Source of the DNA: Phycisphaeraceae bacterium
Lineage (GTDB): Bacteria; Planctomycetota; Phycisphaerae; Phycisphaerales; Phycisphaeraceae
Reading direction: 5' to 3'
Length of the DNA: 58,862 nucleotides
Assembly: GCA_028280965.1 (NCBI GenBank)
Contig: JANQKT010000115.1
Coordinates: forward strand, 1-58,862
Notes under the pieces: generated by a model
Database searches by the model: none
Told to the model about the DNA's origin: nothing
Seen by the model: only the letters and a program-made list of their open reading frames with translations
Program-made: the position numbers and the translations under genes
Shown here: positions 40,195 through 49,168 of the stretch, piece after piece
How positions within the stretch are numbered: position 1 is the first letter of the stretch
Layout: every line of letters begins with the position of its first letter

Positions 40195-40944
40195 TCAGAT
40201 CGTCAGGCGTTTGAAGATCGTTTCGGGGATCGCGCGGATGATGGCCATGATCCACCGCCATTTGCCTGGTGTGTAGAGGATGTCTTTGCGTCTATCGATC
40301 GCTTTGACGATCTGCTTGGCGACCTGATCGGGGTCCGCCATCTTCTCGTAGCCGTCCATGCCCGCGGTCATCGCGGTCCTGACCGGGCCGGGCTTGACGG
40401 TAACGACGTGGACGCCGGTGCCATGCATGCGCCCACGCAGGCCGTCCGCGTAGGCGGTCAGCGCCGCCTTGGTCGCGCCGTAGCAGTAGTTTGTGCCGCG
40501 GCCGCGGTCGCCGGCGACGGAGGACAGCACCGCGATCACGCCGCCAGAGGCGCCGATCATTATCCCGGCGAGTTTCTCTGCAAGCAGCGTATACGAGGTG
40601 TAATTGACCGCGATCATGCCCCGGTGCGCGTCGGGGTCGGTGATCGCCTGTTCATTACCCAGCATCACGCCGTGGCACAGGACAGCGACATCGATCTGCT
40701 CAAGCCCATTCTGCAGTACGCCGCACGTCTCGGGCTGCGACGCGTCGAACTTGCATACTTCAACCTCGGCGTTGTGCCGCGTGCGTAGATTCGCTGCGTC
40801 CTGCTCGAGTGCTTCGGTATCACGCCCAGCGAGGATAAGCCTGCCCACACCACGCTTGGCGTACATACCTGCTATCGCACGGGCGATACCGGACGTCGCA
40901 CCGGTGATCAGGACTTGTTCAGCATTACGTGGGTTCTGCGTCAT
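40195..40944 (-). CDS. dprE2: DprE2-like SDR (keto-ribose reductase)
   Basis: A 249-residue SDR. VLITGATSGIARAIAG is the cofactor loop, LCHGVMLG replaces the usual NNAG region, and SSVAGDRGRGTNYCYGATKAAL gives Ser, Tyr and Lys and matches DprE2-type proteins, which reduce the 2-keto intermediate to polyprenyl-phosphate arabinose using NADH. The C-terminus (RWIMAIIRAIPETIFKRL) is hydrophobic-basic as in membrane-associated DprE2. The start overlaps the DprE1-like stop by four bases (ATGA). The pairing with DprE1 strongly supports the assignment; the exact sugar is inferred. Confidence 0.78.
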   Translation of the reverse strand: MTQNPRNAEQVLITGATSGIARAIAGMYAKRGVGRLILAGRDTEALEQDAANLRTRHNAEVEVCKFDASQPETCGVLQNGLEQIDVAVLCHGVMLGNEQAITDPDAHRGMIAVNYTSYTLLAEKLAGIMIGASGGVIAVLSSVAGDRGRGTNYCYGATKAALTAYADGLRGRMHGTGVHVVTVKPGPVRTAMTAGMDGYEKMADPDQVAKQIVKAIDRRKDILYTPGKWRWIMAIIRAIPETIFKRLTI

Positions 40945-42281
40945 GCCTGCTCCGTGATCCCCAAACGCCGTGACTGGTCGGATGACAACACACCTTGCGG
41001 ATCGAGGCGCTCTTTGACCGCCTTGAACTCATCCAGCCGCGGGTACATCTGCCGGAACGTGTCCGCCGACATGCTACCGTCCTTGGCGAGGTAGACACGC
41101 CCGCCGTGCTCCAGCACCAACCGATCCAGTTCACTCAGGAACGCCTCTATTCCGGGGGCCCGCGGCAGATCAACCGCCAGCGTCAGGCCCTTCATCGGGA
41201 AACCCAGCGGGCCCGCCTCGTGCCCGCCCATCTGTTTGAGGACCGCGAGGAAGCTCGACCGCTTGGCGTCAACCAGTTTTTCGATCACCGCGCGCACGCC
41301 TTGGTCGCCATCGCATTGCGGGAACACCGGCTGGTACTGCACGAAGCCGCGTCTGCCGTAGATACGGTTCCAATGATGAACCGTGTCGAGCGGGTAGAAA
41401 TAAGTGTTGATGTCCTCGCGGGCGGCGCCGCTGCCGTGGGTCGCGTAGTACAAGCCGTTGAACGCGCGCACGCTCAGCGGGTTGAGCGCGAAACCGGGGA
41501 AATCGAACGGCACGGTCTTGCTGCGCTTGCGCGGCAGCGTGTTGCGGCCCGATTCCGGCTCGGCGTGCTCGCCTTGTAAAACAACACCACGGCCGAGCGC
41601 CGCGCCCTTCGCCAGGCAATCGATCCACGCGACCGAGTACGTGAAATCATGATCGGTCTTCGTGAAGTGATCGAGCATCGCGTCGAGGTTCTTGACGCGC
41701 GTCGTCGTCACGTTCATGTACGGCGATTTGACCCTGCGCAGCTTGATCGTCGCGGCCTGGATGAAACCGGTCAGGCCCATCCCGCCGAGCGTAGCCCAGA
41801 AGACATCCGCGTTGCTGCCGCGTGAGCAGTCGAGCAGCTCGCCGGTCGGCGTCAGCAGCGTGAACGACTCGACACAGGCGTTGAACGACCCGTCGCGATG
41901 GTGGTTCTTGCCGTGCACATCCGCGGCGATCGCCCCGCCGAGCGTGACAAACTTCGTGCCCGGCGTGACCAGCGGGAACCAGCCGCGGGGCAGCAGCACA
42001 TCGATCAGGTCCGCGTAGCTCACGCCCGCCTCGGCGGTCAGCGTGCCCGTCGATTCATCGAACGCGATGAACCGGTCCAGCCCGGTGCAGTCGACAACGC
42101 CGGCGTCGTGGTTGGTCGCCGCGTCGCCGTAGCTGCGCCCCAGCCCGCGGGCGATGAGCGCATGCTCGACATCTTGCGACACCAACGCCGACAAGCGCGC
42201 CGCGCGGTCCGGGGCATAAACCGCGCACGGCACGCGCGGGTGGTTGCCCCAGCCGGAGAGGGTTTGGCGTGTCGGTCTCAT
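40941..42281 (-). CDS. dprE1: DprE1-like FAD-dependent oxidase
   Basis: A 446-residue flavoprotein of the VAO family. ARGLGRSYGDAA (near residue 45), TPGTKFVTLGGAIAADVHGKNHH (FAD region, near 106), FVQYQPVFP and YLAKDGSMSADTFRQMYPRLDEF match DprE1, which oxidises the C2 of decaprenylphosphoryl-ribose. The catalytic Lys in the AKD motif is kept. The Cys that benzothiazinones attack in Mycobacterium (in the motif ICVDFP) aligns with Ala here (LAVDLP). Four-base overlaps with the genes on both sides mean tight translational coupling. Planctomycetes lack arabinogalactan, so the product must serve another glycan. Confidence 0.82.
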   Translation of the reverse strand: MRPTRQTLSGWGNHPRVPCAVYAPDRAARLSALVSQDVEHALIARGLGRSYGDAATNHDAGVVDCTGLDRFIAFDESTGTLTAEAGVSYADLIDVLLPRGWFPLVTPGTKFVTLGGAIAADVHGKNHHRDGSFNACVESFTLLTPTGELLDCSRGSNADVFWATLGGMGLTGFIQAATIKLRRVKSPYMNVTTTRVKNLDAMLDHFTKTDHDFTYSVAWIDCLAKGAALGRGVVLQGEHAEPESGRNTLPRKRSKTVPFDFPGFALNPLSVRAFNGLYYATHGSGAAREDINTYFYPLDTVHHWNRIYGRRGFVQYQPVFPQCDGDQGVRAVIEKLVDAKRSSFLAVLKQMGGHEAGPLGFPMKGLTLAVDLPRAPGIEAFLSELDRLVLEHGGRVYLAKDGSMSADTFRQMYPRLDEFKAVKERLDPQGVLSSDQSRRLGITEQA

Positions 42282-43873
42282 CGGGGCTCGGCCTCCCCGC
42301 TTGATACGCCCGGGCTCGCTTCGAGGATGTAGATCGGCGCATCTTCACGCCAGCGCATGTTCGCGGGCGGATCGATCGGCGCATCGCCTTCGCCGGCGGG
42401 GACAAACACGACCGGTCGACCGGCCCAGTCCGACCAGGGCGGGTCCCCTTCCGTGCGTGCGGTCTGATACACAACGACCTCGCCGCCGGCCTGCATCGAG
42501 CGGTAGCTCACCGCGAAGCGCGCCATCGTGTCCGCGACGATCACGACCCCGCCATCGCCGGACAGACGCAGCGCGTGGTCGGCCATCTGCTGCGCCGAGG
42601 TTTCGCCCGCGCCCCAGGGCACGAACAGGTAGCGGTAATCATCCCGGTAGGGCTTGTTGCGGGCGAAGTCGCCGAGCGCCCCGCTGGACCGCGCGGCCCA
42701 GGCGACGCCGAGGTACACCGCCGGCGCGAGCAGGGCCAGCGCGAGCGCAACAACAAACAGCCGTCGGCCCGTGCGTTCGGGCTTGCTTTGAATAGCCGCC
42801 GCGAACCCCACGCCGGCGAACAGCGCGATCAGCGTGTACGCCGGCAGCAGGAACGTGTGCTGGTCGATCACGTTGTAGCGCAGCACGAACAGCAGGTGGA
42901 TCACCAGCGCCGCGGCCCAGGCGAGCCAGAGCCCCCGCCGATCGCGGTCACGGACCACGCGCCACAGGCCGACCGCGGCGAGCGGCAGGGCCAGGTTGAA
43001 GAAGCTCAGCCCGGTAAACGCGGTGCTGATCGCCATGAGTTTGAGCGACGGGCTGGCGTTCATGACGTTGTCCGAATAGACGTTGCCGAACAGCGCCGAG
43101 CGGACCGCCCCCGGAAGATCATTATGAGTCACCGCTTCGATCATCACCATCGCCAGGTAAGGCGAGGCGCCGACAAACCACGCAAAGACCGCCAGCATGC
43201 TGCGCGGCACGCAGATCCGGTGCGTGATCAACGCCCGCAGCAGCACAACGCCGAGGATCGGCCCGGTCAAGAGCGCGAGGTTGTGGTTGGTCAGGCCCAG
43301 GCCGTTGAAGAAGAACGCGGCGACCAGCCAGAGCGCCCCCGGCATTTGCTTTGAGCGCTGTTGAGGTTCCGGAGATTCCGGGGGGCGCAGGAACAGCGCC
43401 AGGCACCACAGCTCGGCGCTCAAGAGCGCCGTCGTCACGGTGTAGCACTCGGGCATCGTGCTCATCCGCCAGAACGTGTTGGCCACCGCCAGCGACACCG
43501 CGGCAATCACGCCCGCGTCCCAACGCCGGGTCACCGAGAACACGCAGCCGGACACGTTGGCGACCGTCACCGCGCCGGCGATCGCGCTGACCAGCGCAAC
43601 CGCGTGCGCCGGCTCGACCGGCAGGACCTTGATCGCCAACTGCCCGAGCCAGAAGTGCAGCGGGTGCGCAAGCGCCAGCCCGAGCTCGTTGAACAGCTCA
43701 CCCTCGACGATACGCAGCGTGAACTGGCCGTAGTCCTGCCACTGGATCGTCCGCGCCGCGGTCAGGCCAAACAGCACGAGCGCCGCGGTGAAGACACCGA
43801 TCCACCGGGCCGATAACCACAGCAGCGGGCGGCTCGCCTCGGCGTCGTGCTGCGCGGGGATGGGCTGGGTCAT
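42278..43873 (-). CDS. DUF2723-family GT-C type membrane glycosyltransferase
   Basis: A 531-residue protein with about ten membrane segments. The first loop has IQWQDYGQFTLRIVEGEL then LGLALAHPLHFWLGQLAIKVLP, where Asp and the HPLHFWL pattern match the DUF2723/GT-C group (protein O-mannosyltransferase-like). TMPECYTVTTALLSAELWCLALF and GLTNHNLALLTGP are further typical parts. The C-terminal 120 residues are soluble. It is the first gene of an operon with dprE1 and dprE2, so it may transfer a pentose from its polyprenyl-phosphate carrier. The acceptor is unknown. Confidence 0.8.
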   Translation of the reverse strand: MTQPIPAQHDAEASRPLLWLSARWIGVFTAALVLFGLTAARTIQWQDYGQFTLRIVEGELFNELGLALAHPLHFWLGQLAIKVLPVEPAHAVALVSAIAGAVTVANVSGCVFSVTRRWDAGVIAAVSLAVANTFWRMSTMPECYTVTTALLSAELWCLALFLRPPESPEPQQRSKQMPGALWLVAAFFFNGLGLTNHNLALLTGPILGVVLLRALITHRICVPRSMLAVFAWFVGASPYLAMVMIEAVTHNDLPGAVRSALFGNVYSDNVMNASPSLKLMAISTAFTGLSFFNLALPLAAVGLWRVVRDRDRRGLWLAWAAALVIHLLFVLRYNVIDQHTFLLPAYTLIALFAGVGFAAAIQSKPERTGRRLFVVALALALLAPAVYLGVAWAARSSGALGDFARNKPYRDDYRYLFVPWGAGETSAQQMADHALRLSGDGGVVIVADTMARFAVSYRSMQAGGEVVVYQTARTEGDPPWSDWAGRPVVFVPAGEGDAPIDPPANMRWREDAPIYILEASPGVSSGEAEPR

Positions 43874-43992
43874 GCCTGGGTCCGGGAAGTGTGCTGCGTG
43901 GCGGTCTACCCGGGAAAACGGGCGGGTATGCTACCTTATCGACCCGACCGGCCCGCGGGTTCGCGTTTCGTCGGCCGATAGATTTGCAAGCC

Positions 43993-44991
43993 ATGGCCGA
44001 CGACTTCAACATCCTTGTCTCGTGTGCCGGCCGGCGCGTCGGGCTGGTCAACGCGTTTAGACAAGCGCTGCGCGGCCTCGATGTCAACGGCCAGGTCTTC
44101 GCCGCCGACCTGAACTTCAGCTCGCCCGCCAGCCACGCCGCAGACCGCCGCTTCACCGCCCCGCTGTTCAAGACCGGCACGTTCATCGACGACATGCTCA
44201 CGCTGTGCGAGCGCGAACGCGTCCGGCTGGTCGTCCCGACGATCGACCCCGAACTCCCTTTGTACGCCGAGGCACGCCGGCGGTTCGCCGACATCGGCAC
44301 GACCGTCGCGGTCGCTTCGCCGCGCGCCATCGAGATCGGCGGAGACAAAGAGCAGACCCACGCCTGGCTGAATGAACTCGGCCTGCCCACGCCCAGGCAG
44401 ACCACCGTCGCCGAGGCGCTCGCCCACCCCGCCGACTGGCCGACGCCGCTGATCGTCAAGCCCGCGCGCGGCAGCTCGTCCATCGGGCTGCAACACATCA
44501 CGAACCATGATGTACTCACGACGCTGGATCAGCCCACCGAGATGGTCGTCGAGTCGATCGTTCCGGGTATCGAGCACACCGTCGACGTCTACATCGACCG
44601 CGCCGGCCAACCCCGCTGCGCCGTGCCGCGCAAGCGCCTCGAGACCCGCGCCGGCGAGGTCAGCAAGGGCGTCACCGTCCGACATAACGCGCTGCAGGCC
44701 CTGGTGATGAAGGTCGCTGACGAGCTGCCCGAGGCCTTCGGCGTGATCAACGTGCAGGCCTTCCTCGACCCCGACACCCAGGACATGGCCGTGATCGAGA
44801 TCAACCCGCGCTTCGGCGGGGGCTACCCGCTCACCGAGGCCGCCGGCGCGCCGATGACCCGTTGGCTGGTCGAGGACTGCCTCGGCCGGGCCTCTACCGC
44901 GACGCCGAACGGATGGCGTGACAACCTCGCGATGCTCCGCTACGACGAGGCGGTGTTTGTAGACGCCTCGAAGATCGGCACCGATGCGTGA
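43993..44991 (+). CDS. ATP-grasp enzyme (CarB-like fold)
   Basis: A 332-residue protein with the preATP-grasp domain (NILVSCAGRRVGLVNAFRQAL) and an ATP-grasp domain: PLIVKPARGSSSIGLQHI (nucleotide loop), MVVESIVPGIEHTVDVYID and VIEINPRFGGGYPLTEAAG (the metal-binding E-x-N). It would ligate a carboxylate and an amine or similar. Such stand-alone enzymes are common in surface-polysaccharide clusters and may add amino acids to sugars. The ATG at 43993 is preferred. It overlaps the following HAD gene by eight bases, so the two are coupled. Confidence 0.82.
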   Translation: MADDFNILVSCAGRRVGLVNAFRQALRGLDVNGQVFAADLNFSSPASHAADRRFTAPLFKTGTFIDDMLTLCERERVRLVVPTIDPELPLYAEARRRFADIGTTVAVASPRAIEIGGDKEQTHAWLNELGLPTPRQTTVAEALAHPADWPTPLIVKPARGSSSIGLQHITNHDVLTTLDQPTEMVVESIVPGIEHTVDVYIDRAGQPRCAVPRKRLETRAGEVSKGVTVRHNALQALVMKVADELPEAFGVINVQAFLDPDTQDMAVIEINPRFGGGYPLTEAAGAPMTRWLVEDCLGRASTATPNGWRDNLAMLRYDEAVFVDASKIGTDA

Positions 44992-45709
44992 TACACCCGC
45001 GACCAGCAACGCGATCCGGCTCGTGCTGTTCGACATCGACGGCACGCTGATGATCACCAAGGGCATGTCCAGCCGCTGCATGAAGCATGCCGGCGAGCTC
45101 GTCTTCGGCCCGTCGTTCGAGTTCCACCCGATCACCGCCGGCACGCTCGACCAGCAGATCTTTGCGAAGCTCGCCGCGGACAACGGCATCGAAGAGACAA
45201 CCGAGCAGCGTCAACAGTATGAAGCCGCCTACCTCGACGCGCTCGAGCGCGAGCTGAATAACCGCCCAGAAGACATCACGCTCATGCCGGGCATCCCGTC
45301 GCTGGTCGAGCAGCTGCACGAACGCGCGGCCGGGCGAGGCGATGTCGTGCTCGGCGTCCTCACCGGCAACTTCCGCAAGGCGACCGAGCTGAAGCTGACG
45401 ATGTCCGGCCTGGGTTTGGAACGCTTCCCTGTCATCGTCTGCGCTGAGGACGGCGAGCACCGCGACGAATTGCCACGCGTCGCGCTTGAGCGCGCCACAG
45501 CGCACGCAGGCCAACCGATCGCCCCACAGCACACCTTTATCCTCGGCGATACCCCGCGTGATATCCAGTGCGCCAACGCCAGCGGCTGCCGCTGCATCAG
45601 TGTCGCGACCGGGCGGTACAGCGTCGATCAGCTCCGAGACGCGGGCGGTGTTCCCGTCTTCGAATCGTTCGCCAACAACGAGGCGGTGCTCGAACAGCTC
45701 GGCATCTAA
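44984..45709 (+). CDS. HAD family hydrolase
   Basis: A 241-residue HAD phosphatase. LVLFDIDGTLMITKGM holds the nucleophile Asp and acid Asp; VLGVLTGNFRKATELKL (near 125) gives the Thr of motif II, and FILGDTPRDIQCANASGC the acid pair of motif IV. The cap domain sits at about 25-105. It resembles phosphoglycolate phosphatase-like HADs. Its coupling to the ATP-grasp enzyme suggests that it removes a phosphate from the same pathway intermediate. Confidence 0.85.
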   Translation: MRDTPATSNAIRLVLFDIDGTLMITKGMSSRCMKHAGELVFGPSFEFHPITAGTLDQQIFAKLAADNGIEETTEQRQQYEAAYLDALERELNNRPEDITLMPGIPSLVEQLHERAAGRGDVVLGVLTGNFRKATELKLTMSGLGLERFPVIVCAEDGEHRDELPRVALERATAHAGQPIAPQHTFILGDTPRDIQCANASGCRCISVATGRYSVDQLRDAGGVPVFESFANNEAVLEQLGI

Positions 45710-45729
45710 ACGCCGTATTCACAACGTGC

Positions 45730-45817
45730 CGCGGGTGACGCGCAGCGTCCCGTGCATACCGCCTGTTGTATAAACCTCGCCGCAAAGCTCGAAACGGGAC
45801 GCTGCGCGTCACCCGCG
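45730..45817. repeat. Perfect 24-base hairpin between convergent genes
   Basis: Arms 45730-45753 and 45794-45817 are perfect complements (with GGTGACGCGCAGCGTCCCG) around a 40-base loop. The right arm contains the stop codon of the GT4 gene. It could work as a bidirectional terminator but has no T runs. Confidence 0.9.
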
Positions 45818-47032
45818 ACGCGGTGAGGCAACCCGCTCAAGCAGCTCCACAAACGCCCTGGCGTGATCGATCCGGTTGAAGTGCTGTTCGACATACGCCC
45901 TCCCGCTTCGGCCCATCGCGGCGCACGCGTCCGGGTCGGCCGCAAACGCACGCACGGCTTCAACGATCGCATCGGGCCTGCCCGGCTCGACGAACCGGCC
46001 GGCCTGTGCCGACTCGACGACCTCGCGGATCACACCGTCGATCCCCAGCACGACCGGCCGGCCCGCGGCGAGATAGTCGAAGATCTTGTTGGGGTACACC
46101 GTCTTGAACATCGGGATCGGCATCAGCGTCGCCAGGCACGCGTCGGTCGCGCCGAGCACCGCCTTCATCTGAGCCTTGCTGCGCAGGCCCGCGAAGGTCA
46201 CGTTCGTTAACCCGAGCTCGTCCCTGAGCGCCTCCGCCTTGCCGCGGTCCTTGCCGTCGCCGACCAGGAGGAAGTGGATGCGCTCGTCGTCTTTCATCAA
46301 CTCGGCGGCGCGGATGATTGTCGGGATATCGTTCGCCGGGCCCATTGCGCCGGCGTAGGTGACGATGAACTTGCCCTGCAGGCCGAACTCCTCTCGGACC
46401 GGTTCGCCCTTGTCGCCCGGGTCGAACATCGCCGGGTCCACGCCGTTGGGGATCAGCGTGATCTTGTCGGGGTTCACCCTGTGCTTGTCGATCATGTACT
46501 CCCGGAACGCGGGCGAGTTCACGAGGATGTGCGCCGCCCGCGCGTACAGAAAAAGCTCCACACGCTTGGCAAGCCGGATGATCACCGGGTTCTTGATCAC
46601 GCCCATGTCCACCGCAAAGTCCGGCCAGAGGTCGCGGACCTCCAATAGGAACGGCTTGCGGCGGAGAAACGACACCAACCAGGCCGACGCCGCCTGGAAG
46701 ATCGGCGGGCTCGTGCCCATCACGACATCGACCCTCCCCGCACCCAGCGCCTTGAACACCGAGCTGACCATGAAGCCCAAAAACGCGACTACCCGCCAGA
46801 TGAACCCCTTGTTGATGACATTCAGCGTCCGCGTCCGGCGGACCTCGATCCCCTCGATCATCTCCGGCCGGCCATCCGTCTCGATCCGCCTGCCATCCAA
46901 GTAGCTGACATCCGACGCGATGACTACAAAGTCGTGGCCGTGGTTGGCGGCGTAGCGCGCGAACTCGAAGTGCCGCGTGCCGCCGCCGTCCTTGGACGAG
47001 AGGAAGATCTGATGGATCAATAGGAATCGCAA
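45809..47032 (-). CDS. Family 4 glycosyltransferase (WbuB-like)
   Basis: A 407-residue GT-B enzyme. The N-terminal domain starts LLIHQIFLSSKDGGGTRHFEFARYA; the linker has LLEVRDLWPDFAVDMGVI, typical of WbuB-like fucosamine or rhamnose transferases. The C-terminal donor domain has LIPNGVDPAMFDPGD, VTYAGAMGPANDI and KTVYPNKIFDYLAAGRPVVLG with the usual Lys/Glu region. The last codons (SPRRG) and stop lie in a palindromic repeat. It is the last gene of an operon with the initiating transferase, NeuD and a heparinase-like gene. Confidence 0.9.
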   Translation of the reverse strand: MRFLLIHQIFLSSKDGGGTRHFEFARYAANHGHDFVVIASDVSYLDGRRIETDGRPEMIEGIEVRRTRTLNVINKGFIWRVVAFLGFMVSSVFKALGAGRVDVVMGTSPPIFQAASAWLVSFLRRKPFLLEVRDLWPDFAVDMGVIKNPVIIRLAKRVELFLYARAAHILVNSPAFREYMIDKHRVNPDKITLIPNGVDPAMFDPGDKGEPVREEFGLQGKFIVTYAGAMGPANDIPTIIRAAELMKDDERIHFLLVGDGKDRGKAEALRDELGLTNVTFAGLRSKAQMKAVLGATDACLATLMPIPMFKTVYPNKIFDYLAAGRPVVLGIDGVIREVVESAQAGRFVEPGRPDAIVEAVRAFAADPDACAAMGRSGRAYVEQHFNRIDHARAFVELLERVASPRRG

Positions 47033-47038
47033 AGCGGT

Positions 47039-49168
47039 TTACCGGCTCCATTGTTTCGCGTAGCGATCGACCGCGTCGTTCGGACCGCCCATTGATGCCG
47101 GCCAATCCTCAGCGGTCAGCGTGATCGAGCGGTTATTGAACACGATGCGCAGCCCGCTGTCTGCTGGTTGCACATGCAGCCCATCGGGCCCGAACACGCT
47201 GAAGAGCCTGCTCGGCCCCGGCCCGGTGGCGGCGGTGAGCCAGAGCGCCGGCTCGGCGAGCATGTACCGCGGGGCGTACCAGCCGACGTAGCTGCCCTCG
47301 ACAGCACGCTCCAGGTCGAAGCTCAACCCGCCGTCGAGCACGCCGAAGAACGCGCGGTATCGCCCGGGTTCGTAGTCCAGCTCGAGCCGGCCGGTGGACG
47401 CATCGAACACATAAGGCGCATCGGCCAGGTGCCAGTGCAGCGTGCTGGGCAAGGCGTCGGCCGATACCCCAAGATCATCGAGCACCACAAAGACCTCATC
47501 GCCCAAACGGATCAGCTGCCGGTGGTGTCGGCGGTCGGGCCCGCGCATAGCGATCATCCCAACCGAGTGGTCCTCGCTCTGGCTGAGCAGATCAAACACA
47601 CCCCGCCGCACCTGCGGCCAGGGCAAGAAGATAAACCGGCTGCCGGCCTGCTCGGCCTGCTCCTTGCCCTCGACCATCACCGTGTTGTGCGCCGCGGTCT
47701 TGCTCAGCGGGATGCCCGCCCATTCGTTCTCCGCGTTGTAGCTGTAGGTGCCGGGGTCGAGCGCGACATTCACCCCCTTCCACCGGATATCCACGTGCAG
47801 CTGATCGAGCTGCGATGGGCGGTGCTTGTAGCGCTGGGCGCGGAGCATCGCCATGCCGTGCTTGTTGTGGAACGCGTCGCAGCCGGCTGCCCAGTTGTTC
47901 ACGTCCTCCAAACCCGTTTCGTCGGAAACACCGCGTTGGATGGGCTCGTCACCGCAGAGCCAGAACGACAGTTCGTCCCAGACACCATGTTCAAACGGGA
48001 GCTCACCGTCCCCGCAGACCGCTGCCGTCGCCTGCACGACCGGGCGCACGTCGTCATACGCCGTATTCGCGAGCGGGAGGACGTGCGCGCCATCGTCCTG
48101 GCCGTAACGCGGGCAGCATCCGGTGGCGCGGTCGGTGATCGAATCGAGGAACGTGCCCGCGCGGGCGACACACTTGCGCAGCGCTCCGCTCAGCGGCGCA
48201 TCGTTTAATTCGCCGATCCGGATCGCGTACAGGTAGTCGTGCAGCATGACCCGGTGGTAGTTCGCCGAGTGTTGGGCGAATCCGCCGTCGTCGTAGATGA
48301 GTGTTCGGGCCTGGGATTCCAGGTGTTTCCGGCCGAGCGTGGCCCAACGCTTGCTCTCTTCGAAGAAGGGGAACAGCAGGCCGATCGTGAAAAGGCCCAT
48401 CGCCTCGCTGATGCCGTGGTTGTTGCGCTGGCTGAGCGCGTAGCCGAGGTGGGCCTCGACGCGTCGGCCGGTGGCGTGCCCGAGCCTGATCGCCTTGAGG
48501 ACGCGCTCGGGTGTTGTCGCCGAACAATCGGCAAACCCCCAGAGCGCAAAACACCACGCCATCGCGCGGAAGGTCGACTCTTGGCCGCACTTCCAATTGA
48601 CCCCGCGGTTCGGCGGGTTGTGTTCCAGCCAGTCCTCGGCGAGCGTCCAGAAGACCTCGGCGGCGCGCTCGTTGCCCGTCCGCCAGTACGCGCGGACCAG
48701 GTCGTAAGCGAAGCCGAACCGGCTGGGCTCCCAGATGCACTTCACATCGCCGCAGCCGAACTCGTCGATCTTCGAAAAATGAACCAACGGCGGGCCGGAC
48801 CTGCCTTCAAGCAGGTTGTCGTTCCACCTCGGCGGGAAGCCGGCCTCGACCGGTTCATTGGAGAAGTAGCTGAGTTTGCCCGCCGCGACCTGTTCGACGC
48901 GCGCACCCCAATCGAAGGATGCATCATCGAAGCAGCGCAGGATAGGGGCATAAGCTCCGCGGTCGGCACTAGAGAAGAGGAACGATCCACAGCGCTCACG
49001 CCAGTTGTTCACGATCTCCGGATCGATGTGAACCTCATCCCAGCCCGTGATCGGCAGCCTGCGTTCGAGTGTGCCCAGTTTGTGCTGGATCGCGTTGCGC
49101 ACGCGGTACGCGGCCCAGCCGACGCCGTGGGTCCTGATCAGTTCGTAGGCCAGTCGCGCGCGGTTCAG
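47039..49168 (-). CDS. Heparinase II/III-like protein, probable CTG start
   Basis: A 709-residue protein of the heparinase II/III family, common in polysaccharide clusters where it may cleave or epimerise uronic-acid-containing polymer. The alpha/alpha toroid domain has NPPNRGVNWKCGQESTFRAM and SQRNNHGISEAMGLF (the conserved Asn-His), then GGFAQHSANYHRVMLHDYLY; the beta domain has DALPSTLHWHL and YSYNAENEWAG. The first ATG-type start (GTG 49102) would cut off conserved-looking RLAYELIRTHGVGWAAYR. GGAGG lies six bases before an in-frame CTG at 49168 that overlaps the upstream stop (CTGA), so CTG is the likely start. No signal peptide is seen. Confidence 0.8.
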   Translation of the reverse strand: MNRARLAYELIRTHGVGWAAYRVRNAIQHKLGTLERRLPITGWDEVHIDPEIVNNWRERCGSFLFSSADRGAYAPILRCFDDASFDWGARVEQVAAGKLSYFSNEPVEAGFPPRWNDNLLEGRSGPPLVHFSKIDEFGCGDVKCIWEPSRFGFAYDLVRAYWRTGNERAAEVFWTLAEDWLEHNPPNRGVNWKCGQESTFRAMAWCFALWGFADCSATTPERVLKAIRLGHATGRRVEAHLGYALSQRNNHGISEAMGLFTIGLLFPFFEESKRWATLGRKHLESQARTLIYDDGGFAQHSANYHRVMLHDYLYAIRIGELNDAPLSGALRKCVARAGTFLDSITDRATGCCPRYGQDDGAHVLPLANTAYDDVRPVVQATAAVCGDGELPFEHGVWDELSFWLCGDEPIQRGVSDETGLEDVNNWAAGCDAFHNKHGMAMLRAQRYKHRPSQLDQLHVDIRWKGVNVALDPGTYSYNAENEWAGIPLSKTAAHNTVMVEGKEQAEQAGSRFIFLPWPQVRRGVFDLLSQSEDHSVGMIAMRGPDRRHHRQLIRLGDEVFVVLDDLGVSADALPSTLHWHLADAPYVFDASTGRLELDYEPGRYRAFFGVLDGGLSFDLERAVEGSYVGWYAPRYMLAEPALWLTAATGPGPSRLFSVFGPDGLHVQPADSGLRIVFNNRSITLTAEDWPASMGGPNDAVDRYAKQWSR

